Shown: piece by piece, positions 42,734 to 51,494 of the stretch
Numbering within the stretch: the first letter of the stretch is position 1
How the letters are laid out: each line of letters begins with the position of its first letter
Assembly: GCA_004557385.1 (NCBI GenBank)
Contig: SFEA01000003.1
Location: 1 to 64,000, forward strand
Direction of reading: 5' to 3'
Length of the DNA stretch: 64,000 nt
DNA from: Bacteroidales bacterium
Lineage (GTDB): Bacteria > Bacteroidota > Bacteroidia > Bacteroidales > Muribaculaceae
Notes under the pieces: model-generated
The model's input: only the letters and a program-made list of their open reading frames with translations
Databases searched by the model: none
Told to the model about the DNA's origin: nothing
Translations under genes and position numbers: made by a program

Positions 42734-43984
42734 TTATTCAGCCTCAATAGCTTTCAGCTTTTCTTCGTCACCCATCTGATAGTAGATGTTAGAAAGTGCA
42801 CGCTTGCAATCAGAGTTGTCCTTGTCGAGAGCATGGCACTTTTCGAGATATGGAAGAGCTTGACGATAGAATGGTTCGGTCTTAGCCTTAAGTTGTGCAC
42901 TGTTCAGTGTAGGATTTTCTTCCTGAACCTTCACAGCCTTGTTGAAATACATACGGCCAAGGTCGAAGTTACCCTTTGCATAGTCAGGGTTAGCATCAAC
43001 AGCCTTCTTGAAGTATTCAATTGCTTCTTCAATCTTGTTTTGTTGTTCAAGAAGCACACCCTTCAAGTCAAGATATTCCTCGTTGCTTGGATTTTCAGCA
43101 ATAGTTTGGTCGATAACCTTGTTAGCTTCGTCATACTTCTCTTTGTTCAAAAGGTCGTTAACTATGATGCGAACATAAGTATTATCCTTTTTTCCGAACA
43201 ATGGATAAGCTTCCTTTGCAATGGCAACAACAGCTTCGTCGTTGTCAGGAATACCGGCAGCAACGCTCATCGAATAATCATAAACATCCTTGTCTTTGTA
43301 ACCTTTTTGACGAGCTTGTTCGAAAGCCTTCAAAGCGCCCTTCAGGTCTTCAGCCTGCCAAGCCGACACACCTTGATAGAAACGGATTTGAGCATAAGTC
43401 GAATCTGGAAATTCCGGACGGAATTTGCCAAGGTATTCTGCATTCTCAAAATCACAGAAAATGCCCCATGCCTTAGCAGCATTAACATAGTCCTTTGCAT
43501 CGTAGAAACCATTACCTGCATTCATAAAGTCGTTGACATGACCGGCAACAAGGCTTACAATCTCCTTAGTGTACTTGGTTTTGAACTTTGGAGCACCAGT
43601 TTTTTTGTCAACTTTTTGTGTGCCGTCCTTTTCAAGTTCAGGCACCTTGTCAAGTTCCAAAGCCTTCATGAAATATTCATAACCTTCAAGCAATGCAGTG
43701 CACATGTCTTTATCATCCACTTGCTTTCCGATTGCTTTCTCACCCATGCACTTATCGTAGAAACCATACCCACTCTTTCCGGCAATAAACCATGCAAGAG
43801 CCGAATTCTTTGTTTCTTCGTTAGACAATGCTGCTTTGATTTTGCCGCGAGCATTCTTAAAAGTGCTTGAATTGGCATTCATGCCGCCAATCTCGCTTTT
43901 CACTTCATCAACCAACTTGTTCTGGGCATAAGCGCCACCAGTAGCCAATGCAGCACATGTGAAAATAAGAACCAATTTTTTCAT
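42734..43984 (-). CDS. exported tetratricopeptide-repeat protein
   Basis: A 416-residue protein with a signal peptide (MKKLVLIFTCAALATGGAYAQ) and multiple TPR helix pairs. The clearest are YVNAAKAWGIFCDF, STYAQIRFYQGVSAWQAEDLKGALKAFEQARQKG, NEEYLDLKGVLLEQQNKIEEAIEYFKKAVDANPDYAKGNFDLGRMYFNKA and QALPYLEKCHALDKDNSDCKRALSNIYYQMG. It is likely a periplasmic scaffold; partners are unknown. It is transcribed in the same direction as gyrA, whose stop lies 56 bases upstream. Confidence 0.85.
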   Translation of the reverse strand: MKKLVLIFTCAALATGGAYAQNKLVDEVKSEIGGMNANSSTFKNARGKIKAALSNEETKNSALAWFIAGKSGYGFYDKCMGEKAIGKQVDDKDMCTALLEGYEYFMKALELDKVPELEKDGTQKVDKKTGAPKFKTKYTKEIVSLVAGHVNDFMNAGNGFYDAKDYVNAAKAWGIFCDFENAEYLGKFRPEFPDSTYAQIRFYQGVSAWQAEDLKGALKAFEQARQKGYKDKDVYDYSMSVAAGIPDNDEAVVAIAKEAYPLFGKKDNTYVRIIVNDLLNKEKYDEANKVIDQTIAENPSNEEYLDLKGVLLEQQNKIEEAIEYFKKAVDANPDYAKGNFDLGRMYFNKAVKVQEENPTLNSAQLKAKTEPFYRQALPYLEKCHALDKDNSDCKRALSNIYYQMGDEEKLKAIEAE

Positions 43985-44040
43985 GTTATAAAATTTATTT
44001 TGTTAATAATTGCTTTTTATTTCTTTGTTTTTTTTGACTA

Positions 44041-46572
44041 TTAATCTTCTGTTTGGTTTAAATCCTCATTGATGTTTGGCGAGTTGTCAACATCCGGCGC
44101 TGTTTCATCAGCCTCTTTGTCGAGGTCTTCAACCTTGTCGGAATCAACCTTGCATACCGACGAAATTGAGTCGTGGCGTTTTTCAAGGTTAATCAATTTA
44201 ACGCCTTGAGTTGCTCTACCCATCACACGAAGGTTTTCAACATTCAATCGAATTGTAATTCCCGATTTGTTTATAATGACAATATCATTATCGTCATTCA
44301 CATCCTTGATAGCAATCAATTCGCCAGTCTTATCGGTGACGTTGAGTGTTTTCACACCCTTACCTCCGCGGTTTGTAATGCGATAATCCTGCAATGCAGA
44401 ACGCTTTCCAAAACCGTTTTCCGAAACTACAAGAATGTCATTCGGATTTTCCTCGTCAACACAAATCATACCAATGATTTCGTCATCGCCGATGATTTCC
44501 ATACCCTTAACGCCAGTAGCATTTCGTCCCATCACACGCACTTTCTCTTCGGGGAAACGGATAGCCCTACCCTGACGGTCGGCAAGGATAATTTGCGAGT
44601 GACCGTTTGTCATAGCCACATCAATCACGCTATCGTCTTCGCGAATGTTGATGGCAATAATGCCTTTTGCACGAGGGCGTGAATAATCGGCCAAAGAAGT
44701 CTTCTTAACAATACCCTTCTTTGTGCAGAATATAATATTGTGCGAGTTGTTATAGTCGGCATCGTTGAACGATTCCACTCTTATGAATGCAGTAATCTTG
44801 TCGTCGGGCTCTATATTGAGCATATTCTGAATAGCTCTGCCCTTTGAATTGCGTGCACCTTCGTGAATTTCAAACACACGCATCCAGTAGCAACGACCCT
44901 TCTGAGTGAAGAACAACATATAGTTGTGCATCGTTGCAGGATAGATGTGCTCAATGAAATCATCGTCGCGAGTGTCGCTACCCTTAACACCTACTCCGCC
45001 ACGGTTTTGTGCACGGAATTCGGCAAGAGCCGTACGCTTGATGTAACCGTTGTGCGAAATGGTAATCACCACAGGGTCATTGGCATACATATCTTCAACC
45101 GAGAAATCGCCTTCATCAGGCTTAATATCAGTCTTGCGCTCGTCGCCAAACTTGTCGCGAATTTCTTCGAGTTCGCCAATGATTACACGCTTGCATTCTT
45201 CCGGGTCGGTAAGAATCAAGTTCAATTCTGCAATCAATTTCTGAAGTTCGTCATACTCTTCACGGAGTTTATCCTGCTCCAGATTAGTGAGCTGACGCAG
45301 ACGCATTTGCACAATGGCATTTGCCTGCTCGTCGTCAAGCCCGAATCGTTCGCACAAGCGCTTCTTTGCCTCGTCGATATTTGCGCTGGTCTTTATGATG
45401 CGAATCACCTCGTCGATATTATCCGATGCGATAATCAATCCTTGAACAATATGTGCACGCGCCTCAGCCTTACGCAATTGGAAACGTGTGCGACGAATCA
45501 CCACATCGTGACGGAATTCCAAGAAATAATAAATTATTTCCTTCAAATTCAACGTTTTTGGACGCCCATTCACCAATGCAATGTTGTTGACACTAAACGA
45601 AGTCTGCAACTCGGTCATCTTGAACAGCTTGTTCAAAACAACGCTTGAGTTAGCATCGCGTCGCACATCGACCACAATGCGCATACCGCTGCGGTCGCTC
45701 TCGTCATTCACGTTCGATATTCCGTCAATCTTCTTTTCGTTAACAAGGTCAGCAATCTTCATAATCAGAAGTTTCTTGTTGACGTTATACGGAATCTCGG
45801 TGATGATTATTCTTTCATGTTCGCCTTCAGTCTCTATTTCGGTTTTTGCTCTTACAACAACACGACCTCTACCGGTTTCAAAAGCATCCTTCACACCCGA
45901 CAATCCATAAATGATGCCGCCTGTAGGGAAATCAGGAGCCTTGATGTATTGCATGAGTTCCGACACAGTAATATCGGGATTCTTCTCCATGGCAATACAA
46001 GCATTTATTGATTCCGTGAGATTGTGAGGTGGCATATTTGTTGCCATACCAACTGCAATACCCGAAGCGCCGTTTACCAACAAGTTTGGGAAACGAGTAG
46101 GCATCACCGTAGGCTCTGGAATGGTATTGTCGAAGTTCATTGTGAAATCCACTGTATCTTCGTCGATGTCGCGCATCATCTCCTCGCCCATCTTTGCGAG
46201 GCGTGCCTCGGTGTAACGCATTGCAGCTGCACCGTCGCCGTCAACCGAGCCAAAGTTTCCTTGTCCGTCTACCAACTTGTAGCGCATTGCCCAGCTTTGG
46301 GCCATACGCACCATTGCATAATAAACCGACGAATCGCCATGAGGGTGGAACTTACCAAGCACGTCACCCACAATACGAGCAGACTTCTTATAAGGAGCAG
46401 TGGAGAAATTACCCAATTTCTCCATGCCATAAAGCACTCTACGGTGCACTGGTTTAAAACCATCTCGCACATCAGGAAGCGCTCTCGACACTATCACCGA
46501 CATCGAATAGTCGATATATGCCGAACGCATCTGATTCTCAATATTGATCTTTTGTATACGATCGTTGTTCAT
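44041..46572 (-). CDS. gyrA: DNA gyrase subunit A
   Basis: An 843-residue type II topoisomerase subunit. The breakage-reunion domain carries the catalytic Tyr120 (AAAMRYTEARL). The quinolone-determining region GKFHPHGDSSVYYAMVRMAQ has Ser81 at the usual resistance position (E. coli S83) and Tyr85 where E. coli has Asp87. The C-terminal domain has six beta-pinwheel blades and a GyrA-box-like NRGGKG motif, marking gyrase rather than ParC. An acidic tail (about 800-843) is rich in Asp and Glu. Introns and inteins are absent. Confidence 0.97.
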   Translation of the reverse strand: MNNDRIQKINIENQMRSAYIDYSMSVIVSRALPDVRDGFKPVHRRVLYGMEKLGNFSTAPYKKSARIVGDVLGKFHPHGDSSVYYAMVRMAQSWAMRYKLVDGQGNFGSVDGDGAAAMRYTEARLAKMGEEMMRDIDEDTVDFTMNFDNTIPEPTVMPTRFPNLLVNGASGIAVGMATNMPPHNLTESINACIAMEKNPDITVSELMQYIKAPDFPTGGIIYGLSGVKDAFETGRGRVVVRAKTEIETEGEHERIIITEIPYNVNKKLLIMKIADLVNEKKIDGISNVNDESDRSGMRIVVDVRRDANSSVVLNKLFKMTELQTSFSVNNIALVNGRPKTLNLKEIIYYFLEFRHDVVIRRTRFQLRKAEARAHIVQGLIIASDNIDEVIRIIKTSANIDEAKKRLCERFGLDDEQANAIVQMRLRQLTNLEQDKLREEYDELQKLIAELNLILTDPEECKRVIIGELEEIRDKFGDERKTDIKPDEGDFSVEDMYANDPVVITISHNGYIKRTALAEFRAQNRGGVGVKGSDTRDDDFIEHIYPATMHNYMLFFTQKGRCYWMRVFEIHEGARNSKGRAIQNMLNIEPDDKITAFIRVESFNDADYNNSHNIIFCTKKGIVKKTSLADYSRPRAKGIIAINIREDDSVIDVAMTNGHSQIILADRQGRAIRFPEEKVRVMGRNATGVKGMEIIGDDEIIGMICVDEENPNDILVVSENGFGKRSALQDYRITNRGGKGVKTLNVTDKTGELIAIKDVNDDNDIVIINKSGITIRLNVENLRVMGRATQGVKLINLEKRHDSISSVCKVDSDKVEDLDKEADETAPDVDNSPNINEDLNQTED

Positions 46573-46669
46573 CTTAAATTAATAATTGTTTTATACTATC
46601 TTGGTTTGCATGTGCCAACTACGCTCATGACGAAAAGTCCACACATATGCAATATATAATATTATTTTA

Positions 46670-46677
46670 CAAAGATA
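46670..46677 (-). promoter_or_regulatory. -7 element for gyrA
   Basis: Reads TATCTTTG on the minus strand, about 100 bases before the gyrA start. No spaced TTG. Confidence 0.4.
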
Positions 46678-46723
46678 GCAAAAAATGTTGAAATAACTTT
46701 AGAAAGATGTGTAATAAAAAGCC

Positions 46724-46731
46724 TAATTTTG
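46724..46731 (+). promoter_or_regulatory. -7 element for the EamA transporter gene
   Basis: TAATTTTG matches TAnnTTTG, 36 bases before the ATG. No TTG at standard spacing. Confidence 0.45.
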
Positions 46732-46766
46732 CACCGCCGTAGCACAAATGCTACATAAATGGATAT

Positions 46767-47648
46767 ATGAAGCAACGAAACACCATATTCTATCATATTT
46801 GCGCGCTGGCTACCGTGGCAGCATGGGGCGTCTCGTTCATTTGCACCCGAGTGTTACTCGACCACGGTCTGACGCCTATTGTGATATACATCTACCGCTT
46901 CTCGCTGGCATATATTGCCATGCTGATGTTGAGCAAATTCAAAATTCACTTTCTGCGGGCTGCCGATGAACTAAAAGTGGCGGCATGCGGTCTCACCGGC
47001 GGCACATTGTATTTCTGGACCGAGAACACAGCCCTATCGTTAACATTGGTGTCGAACGTGGCTTTTATCGTAAACATCACTCCTTTGCTCACTACTCTGC
47101 TGGTAATTCTTTTCAGCAACAACGAGCGATTCACTCGACCGATGTTGGCAGGTTCGGTTGTTGCTCTCATTGGCGTCTCGATGCTGGTTTTTCAAGACGG
47201 CTTTGCGTTTGGCGGAAGCGTCACAGGCGCATTACTGGCTTTTGCCGCCGCACTAAGTTGGGCACTTTATTCGTTGATATTCAAATTCTTGCAAAACAAA
47301 TATTCAATAATATGTTTAACACGCAAAGTGTTTTTCTATGGAGTAGTGTCATCGATGATTGTGGCACTCTTTCAGCAAAGCCAATTTGACATAAAATTGC
47401 TGCTAAATGGCGCCGTTACAAGCAATCTACTATTTCTGTCGTTGGTGTGCTCACTTGCCGGTTTTTGCGTATGGAACATGTTGGTCAAGCAGATTGGCGC
47501 TATTAGAGCCTCAAACTATCTCTACATCTCACCCATTGCTTCGGTTGTGTTTTCCATGATATTCCTCAACGAGCAACCTAATGCAATTGGCGTAGTGGGA
47601 TGCGCATTATCACTGGCAGGTGTGATAATTGCCGAGAAAATAAAATAA
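46767..47648 (+). CDS. EamA/DMT-family transporter
   Basis: A 293-residue inner-membrane protein with ten predicted helices in two EamA repeats. The first repeat has ATVAAWGVSFICTRVLLDHGLTPIVIYIYRFSLAYI and ENTALSLTLVSNVAFIVNITPLLTTLL. The second has ALLAFAAALSWALYSLIFKFL and GAIRASNYLYISPIASVVFSMIFLNEQPN. DMT exporters move amino acids, drugs or other small metabolites; the cargo is unknown. It is divergent from gyrA and alone in its unit. Confidence 0.9.
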   Translation: MKQRNTIFYHICALATVAAWGVSFICTRVLLDHGLTPIVIYIYRFSLAYIAMLMLSKFKIHFLRAADELKVAACGLTGGTLYFWTENTALSLTLVSNVAFIVNITPLLTTLLVILFSNNERFTRPMLAGSVVALIGVSMLVFQDGFAFGGSVTGALLAFAAALSWALYSLIFKFLQNKYSIICLTRKVFFYGVVSSMIVALFQQSQFDIKLLLNGAVTSNLLFLSLVCSLAGFCVWNMLVKQIGAIRASNYLYISPIASVVFSMIFLNEQPNAIGVVGCALSLAGVIIAEKIK

Positions 47649-47649
47649 A

Positions 47650-47692
47650 CAAAGATGCCACATGCGCTTGTGTCGCACAAATGACATCTTTG
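47650..47692. terminator. hairpin between convergent transporter and nucleotidyltransferase genes
   Basis: CAAAGATG (47650-47657) pairs with CATCTTTG (47685-47692), with a further TGCG/CGCA helix inside (47663-47666, 47674-47677). There is no clear T tract on either side, so it may be a weak terminator. Confidence 0.4.
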
Positions 47693-47772
47693 CATAGTTG
47701 ATATTACAGTATGCGGCCATTCTTTAAGAAAGAGCATAATCGCCGCACAACTCTCTTCGTAGCGATAATATG

Positions 47773-48675
47773 TTAGAACATCTTTTCGGGATATTCTCCG
47801 TTTGCGTGAAGTTCGGCAAACTTGTCAACCACGCCTTGGCGGTCGGCAGCATATGTAACGCCAAACCACTTAGAATCGGTGTCGAGCACCTTAACGGTGG
47901 CATCGCCCTTTGTAACCAGCTCATTAACCACTAACGGGATGAAGAACTCTGCCTTAGGAGTGTTTATGCTCTCTTTCAAGAAATCAACGAAATATTTTTC
48001 GCTAAACTCGAAATAGTCAGGAGTGAAACCCCAAAGGTTCATCGATACAGGAGTGTTTGGGTCAAGAATCTGTTCTTTGCCGTTTTCGTCAGTAAACGAA
48101 ATTTCATGCTTTTCGTTATAAGCAATTGCAGTTCTTTCAACAACAGTCGTGAGGAATCCGTCCTTATTTTCACATACTCCACGGGCCACCGAACCGCTTT
48201 CTGACATAGTGTTACCCACTCTAAATCCCACCATGCAATAATCGCCCTTGCGGTTCTTTGGGGTCGACAACTCCTTTGCAATCACCTCAAACGAATTTCT
48301 GCCATAGAAATCGTCGGCATTAATCACTGCAAACGGTTCTTTAATAACGTCTTTACCCATCAGCACAGCGTGGTTTGTACCCCAAGGCTTGGTGCGGCCT
48401 TCTGGGCACACAAAACCTTCCGGAAGGTTATCCAACGCTTGGAAAACAACTTCAACAGGAATATGATTTTCGTATTTCGAAAGAATTTTGGCGCGGAAAT
48501 CAGCCTCAAAATCCTTGCGAATTACAAATACAATTTTCCCAAATCCACTACGAATGGCATCGTAAATCGAATAGTCCATGATGGTTTCGCCATGAGGGCC
48601 AAGACCATCAAGTTGCTTCAATCCACCATAACGGCTGCCCATGCCGGCAGCAAGCACAAATAATGTTGGTTTCAT
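47773..48675 (-). CDS. sugar-phosphate nucleotidyltransferase in the galactose operon
   Basis: A 300-residue GT-A-fold NTP transferase. The nucleotide-binding motif is LAAGMGSRYGGLKQLDGLGPHGETIMDYSIYDAI (residues 8-41), and the metal-binding Asp is in FAVINADDFYGRNSF. Later landmarks are MVGFRVGNT, SMNLWGFTPDYFEF and FFIPLVVNELV. It is the last gene of galK-galM-ntp, 2 bases after galM, and there is no galT. A reasonable inference is that it makes UDP-galactose from galactose-1-phosphate and UTP, or works on a related hexose phosphate. That activity is not proven by sequence. It differs in length and motifs from GalU. Confidence 0.88.
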   Translation of the reverse strand: MKPTLFVLAAGMGSRYGGLKQLDGLGPHGETIMDYSIYDAIRSGFGKIVFVIRKDFEADFRAKILSKYENHIPVEVVFQALDNLPEGFVCPEGRTKPWGTNHAVLMGKDVIKEPFAVINADDFYGRNSFEVIAKELSTPKNRKGDYCMVGFRVGNTMSESGSVARGVCENKDGFLTTVVERTAIAYNEKHEISFTDENGKEQILDPNTPVSMNLWGFTPDYFEFSEKYFVDFLKESINTPKAEFFIPLVVNELVTKGDATVKVLDTDSKWFGVTYAADRQGVVDKFAELHANGEYPEKMF

Positions 48676-48677
48676 CG

Positions 48678-49721
48678 CTATTTTGTTTTGAATTTAAAAA
48701 TAATTACCTCATTGTATTCTTCACCTGGTTTAAGCAGTTGCGAAGGGAAATTTGGCTTGTTTGGAGCGTCAGGCATTCCTTGACACTCAATAGCAACGCC
48801 ATCATAGTCGTTATATTCTCGTCCCGACTTGCTCACCGGGCATCCTGCCAACCAGTTGCCAGTATAAACCTGTGCAGCAGGCTGCGTGGTTGACACTTCA
48901 AGCACTCTGCCACTTAGCTCATCGGTCAACGTAGCCACATGCTTCAATTCGCCTTTCACCCAATTGTCAACAACCCAGCAGTTGTCATAGCCCTTGCCAT
49001 AATTCAAGGCGGCAAAGTCCTGCTTGATGTCCCTACCCAAAGGTTTTTCCTCAGTGAAATCCATAGGAGTACCTTCAACAGTAGCAATCTCACCGGTAGG
49101 AATCAGCGTATCGTCGGTGGGGAGATAGTGCGAACACCCAAGCCAAAGTTTTTGATTGAATATGCTACCCGAGTTTTCGCCAGCCATATTGAAATATGCA
49201 TGGTTAGTGAGATTGACCACTGTGGTCTTGTCGGTAGTTGCACGCATGGTCAGTTTAAGTTCGCAATCATCGCTCCACGTATATTCAATTGTCGCTTTAA
49301 GATTGCCAGGATAACACTCCTCACCATCAACGCTTAAGCGACTAAACACAATCTTGTCATCTTCAATCTTGCTGTCCCAAATTTGGTTTTGAAAACCCTC
49401 GGGACCACCGTGTAAAGCGTTAGGACCATTGTTAATGGCAAGTTGATATTCAACGCCATCAACCACCAAATGACCTTTGGCAATTCGGTTGGCATAGCGA
49501 CCTGGCACCTTTCCTGCACAAGGGCCATCGTAGAAATATGATGTTGCGTCGTTGTAGCCTATCACTACGTCAGCAAGATTCCCATCGCGGTCAGGAACAT
49601 TCACCTCTACAATGCCACACCCCAAACTCGACAGCACAACGCTTGCGCCTTGTTTGTTAGTGAGAGTGTATAATGTGATATCGCCTTTTTGCGATGGCAC
49701 CAATTTAGTTTCTATCTTCAT
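48678..49721 (-). CDS. galM: aldose 1-epimerase (galactose mutarotase), cytosolic
   Basis: A 347-residue enzyme that converts beta- to alpha-galactose for galactokinase. There is no signal peptide. Landmarks are LSSLGCGIVEVNVPDRDGNLADV, YANRIAKGHLVVDG, LHGGPEGFQNQIWDS, TNHAYFNMAGENSG with the catalytic His, GKGYDNCWVVDNW, and AIECQGMPDAPNKPNFPS with the catalytic Glu. Overlapping context is tight: 6 bases after galK and 2 before the nucleotidyltransferase. It is a distinct paralogue of the exported epimerase at 6.9-8.0 kb. Confidence 0.95.
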   Translation of the reverse strand: MKIETKLVPSQKGDITLYTLTNKQGASVVLSSLGCGIVEVNVPDRDGNLADVVIGYNDATSYFYDGPCAGKVPGRYANRIAKGHLVVDGVEYQLAINNGPNALHGGPEGFQNQIWDSKIEDDKIVFSRLSVDGEECYPGNLKATIEYTWSDDCELKLTMRATTDKTTVVNLTNHAYFNMAGENSGSIFNQKLWLGCSHYLPTDDTLIPTGEIATVEGTPMDFTEEKPLGRDIKQDFAALNYGKGYDNCWVVDNWVKGELKHVATLTDELSGRVLEVSTTQPAAQVYTGNWLAGCPVSKSGREYNDYDGVAIECQGMPDAPNKPNFPSQLLKPGEEYNEVIIFKFKTK

Positions 49722-49727
49722 GTCAAA

Positions 49728-50858
49728 TCATTCTTTGTGAGCACCGTCCGAAATAACTACATCGTAAATTTTTGGTTCGTGACCGTACTTCTCATTAAAC
49801 TTAGCCTTAGCCACAGCAATGAAGTTGTCGTATAATTCATCTTTCACAAGGTTGATTGTGCAGCCGCCAAAACCTCCGCCCATAATGCGCGAACCGGTAA
49901 CGCCACATTCCTTTGCAATGTCGTTGAGATAATCAAGTTCTTCGCAGCTTACCTCATATAATTTCGACATTCCCTCGTGAGTCTTATACATTCTGTCGCC
50001 AACGGTGTCATAATCGCCTGCCTGCAAAGCATCGCACACGTCGAGAACACGTTGTTTTTCTTCGATAACATATTTTGCACGGCAGTAGTCTTCTTCACTA
50101 ATCTGGCTCTTAACCTTTTCGAGGTCGGCCATTTCAGCATCGCGCAGAGTTTCTACTCCAATAGTAGCAGCCACACGCTCGCAAGATTGACGACGTTTGT
50201 TGTATGGCGAATCAACAAGCTCATGCTTAACTACCGAGTCAACCAAAACCAATTTATAGCCCTTTGGTTCAAATGGGAAATACTGGAATTCCATCGAACG
50301 GCAGTCGAGGCGCATCAAGCAGTTCTTTTTGCCAAACACCGATGCAAATTGGTCCATAATACCACAATTCACTCCACAATAGTTGTGCTCGGTTGATTGG
50401 CCGATGCGTGCCAATTCAAACTTATCAATCTTGTTTTCGTTGAACATATCGTTCATAGCAAAAGCAAAACACGATTCAAGTGCTGCCGACGACGACAAAC
50501 CGGCTCCCAGAGGAACATTTCCTGCGAACACAGTATCGAAGCCTTTAACCACAAATCCTCTCTTGATAGTCTCTCTACAAACACCGAAAATATAGCGTGC
50601 CCATTGCGCCTTTGGAGCATCTTCTTCGTTAAGACCAAATTCGGCATAATCGTCAATGTCAATAGAGTATACTCGCACTTTGTCTGTTCCGTTCTCCTTA
50701 ATTTGGGCAGCAATGCATTTGTCGATAGCGCCCGGGAAAACAAAACCGCCATTATAGTCGGTGTGTTCACCAATCAGATTAATACGTCCTGCCGACGCAT
50801 ACATTGTTCCACCTTCCCCAAAACGCTTGGCAAATTCTTGTTTGATTTTTTCTTTCAT
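49728..50858 (-). CDS. galK: galactokinase
   Basis: A 376-residue GHMP kinase that phosphorylates alpha-galactose at C1. Signature motif 1 is GRINLIGEHTDYNGGFVFP (about 24-42), motif 2 the ATP loop VPLGAGLSSSAALE, and motif 3 GGGFGGCTINLV. The catalytic Asp region is NCGIMDQFASVFGK, with CRSMEFQYFP beyond. First of a three-gene galactose operon. Two overlapping -7-like elements lie upstream. No sugar transporter or regulator gene adjoins it. Confidence 0.97.
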   Translation of the reverse strand: MKEKIKQEFAKRFGEGGTMYASAGRINLIGEHTDYNGGFVFPGAIDKCIAAQIKENGTDKVRVYSIDIDDYAEFGLNEEDAPKAQWARYIFGVCRETIKRGFVVKGFDTVFAGNVPLGAGLSSSAALESCFAFAMNDMFNENKIDKFELARIGQSTEHNYCGVNCGIMDQFASVFGKKNCLMRLDCRSMEFQYFPFEPKGYKLVLVDSVVKHELVDSPYNKRRQSCERVAATIGVETLRDAEMADLEKVKSQISEEDYCRAKYVIEEKQRVLDVCDALQAGDYDTVGDRMYKTHEGMSKLYEVSCEELDYLNDIAKECGVTGSRIMGGGFGGCTINLVKDELYDNFIAVAKAKFNEKYGHEPKIYDVVISDGAHKE

Positions 50859-50912
50859 ATCGATTTGTGTTAGTTTTTATGATTTTAGTTATTTGTTCAC
50901 TTTAATTCAAAG

Positions 50913-50928
50913 CAAATATACAAAATTA
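50913..50928 (-). promoter_or_regulatory. two tandem -7-like elements for the galK operon
   Basis: On the minus strand TAATTTTG (50928-50921) and TATATTTG (50920-50913) both fit TAnnTTTG and lie 55-70 bases before the galK start. Neither has a TTG at exactly 19-20 bases. Confidence 0.4.
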
Positions 50929-50977
50929 AATTCAATTTCGTGGCAATCACTTGTGCATATTTTTACAGGCACAGCAC

Positions 50978-50998
50978 AAAAACGCCGTTAACTGCGGC
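50978..50998 (-). terminator. weak terminator after trxA
   Basis: On the minus strand a GCCG/CGGC stem (50998-50995 with 50987-50984) is followed by GTTTTTG. The 4-bp stem is short, but its place between trxA and galK fits. Confidence 0.35.
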
Positions 50999-51073
50999 AA
51001 ACAATACATATTTGAAACTTCATTAAAGAATAAAGGCAAAACCCTTGCACCAGATTTTGCCATTATTTCTCAA

Positions 51074-51388
51074 TTAGAGCAGCGCGTTGATTTTCTCCTC
51101 CAGATTCGATTTCGATATCGAACCCACATTTTTGTCAACCAATTTGCCATCACGGAAGAACAAAATTGTTGGAATGCTGCGGATGCCAAACTCGGTTGCA
51201 ACATCCGACGATTCCTCGACATTATACTTGCCAATCTTCACACGACCTTCGTATTGCTCGGCAAGTTCATCAATAATTGGTGCAATTTTTTTGCACGGTA
51301 TGCACCATTCTGCCCAGAAATCAATTACCACTGGCTTGCCCGATTCTATCTCAGGCTTTGAATTTTCATCATTAAAAGCAAATGCCAT
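51074..51388 (-). CDS. trxA: thioredoxin
   Basis: A 104-residue cytosolic thioredoxin that reduces protein disulfides. It has the fold pattern VVIDFWAEWCIPCKKIAPIIDELA with redox Cys29 and Cys32, then the cis-Pro in IRSIPTILFFRDGK. The active site is WCIPC instead of the usual WCGPC, which should shift redox potential; the rest is standard. It follows dnaE by 106 bases on the same strand, a frequent Bacteroidales neighbourhood. Confidence 0.95.
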   Translation of the reverse strand: MAFAFNDENSKPEIESGKPVVIDFWAEWCIPCKKIAPIIDELAEQYEGRVKIGKYNVEESSDVATEFGIRSIPTILFFRDGKLVDKNVGSISKSNLEEKINALL

Positions 51389-51494
51389 TTTGTATATAAA
51401 ATTTATGTTTAGTTAATAATATTGTTTCTCCGTAAATTCAACTACAAATATACGGCAAATTAAGCCTTTGCACAACAACTGCCACGAAAATTTT

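Noticed and set aside
42833..43870. 345-codon open frame antisense to the TPR gene
   Set aside because: It is an antisense shadow of a real gene with a signal peptide and TPR motifs. Its own translation is a run of Phe/Cys/Leu/Ile without any family pattern.
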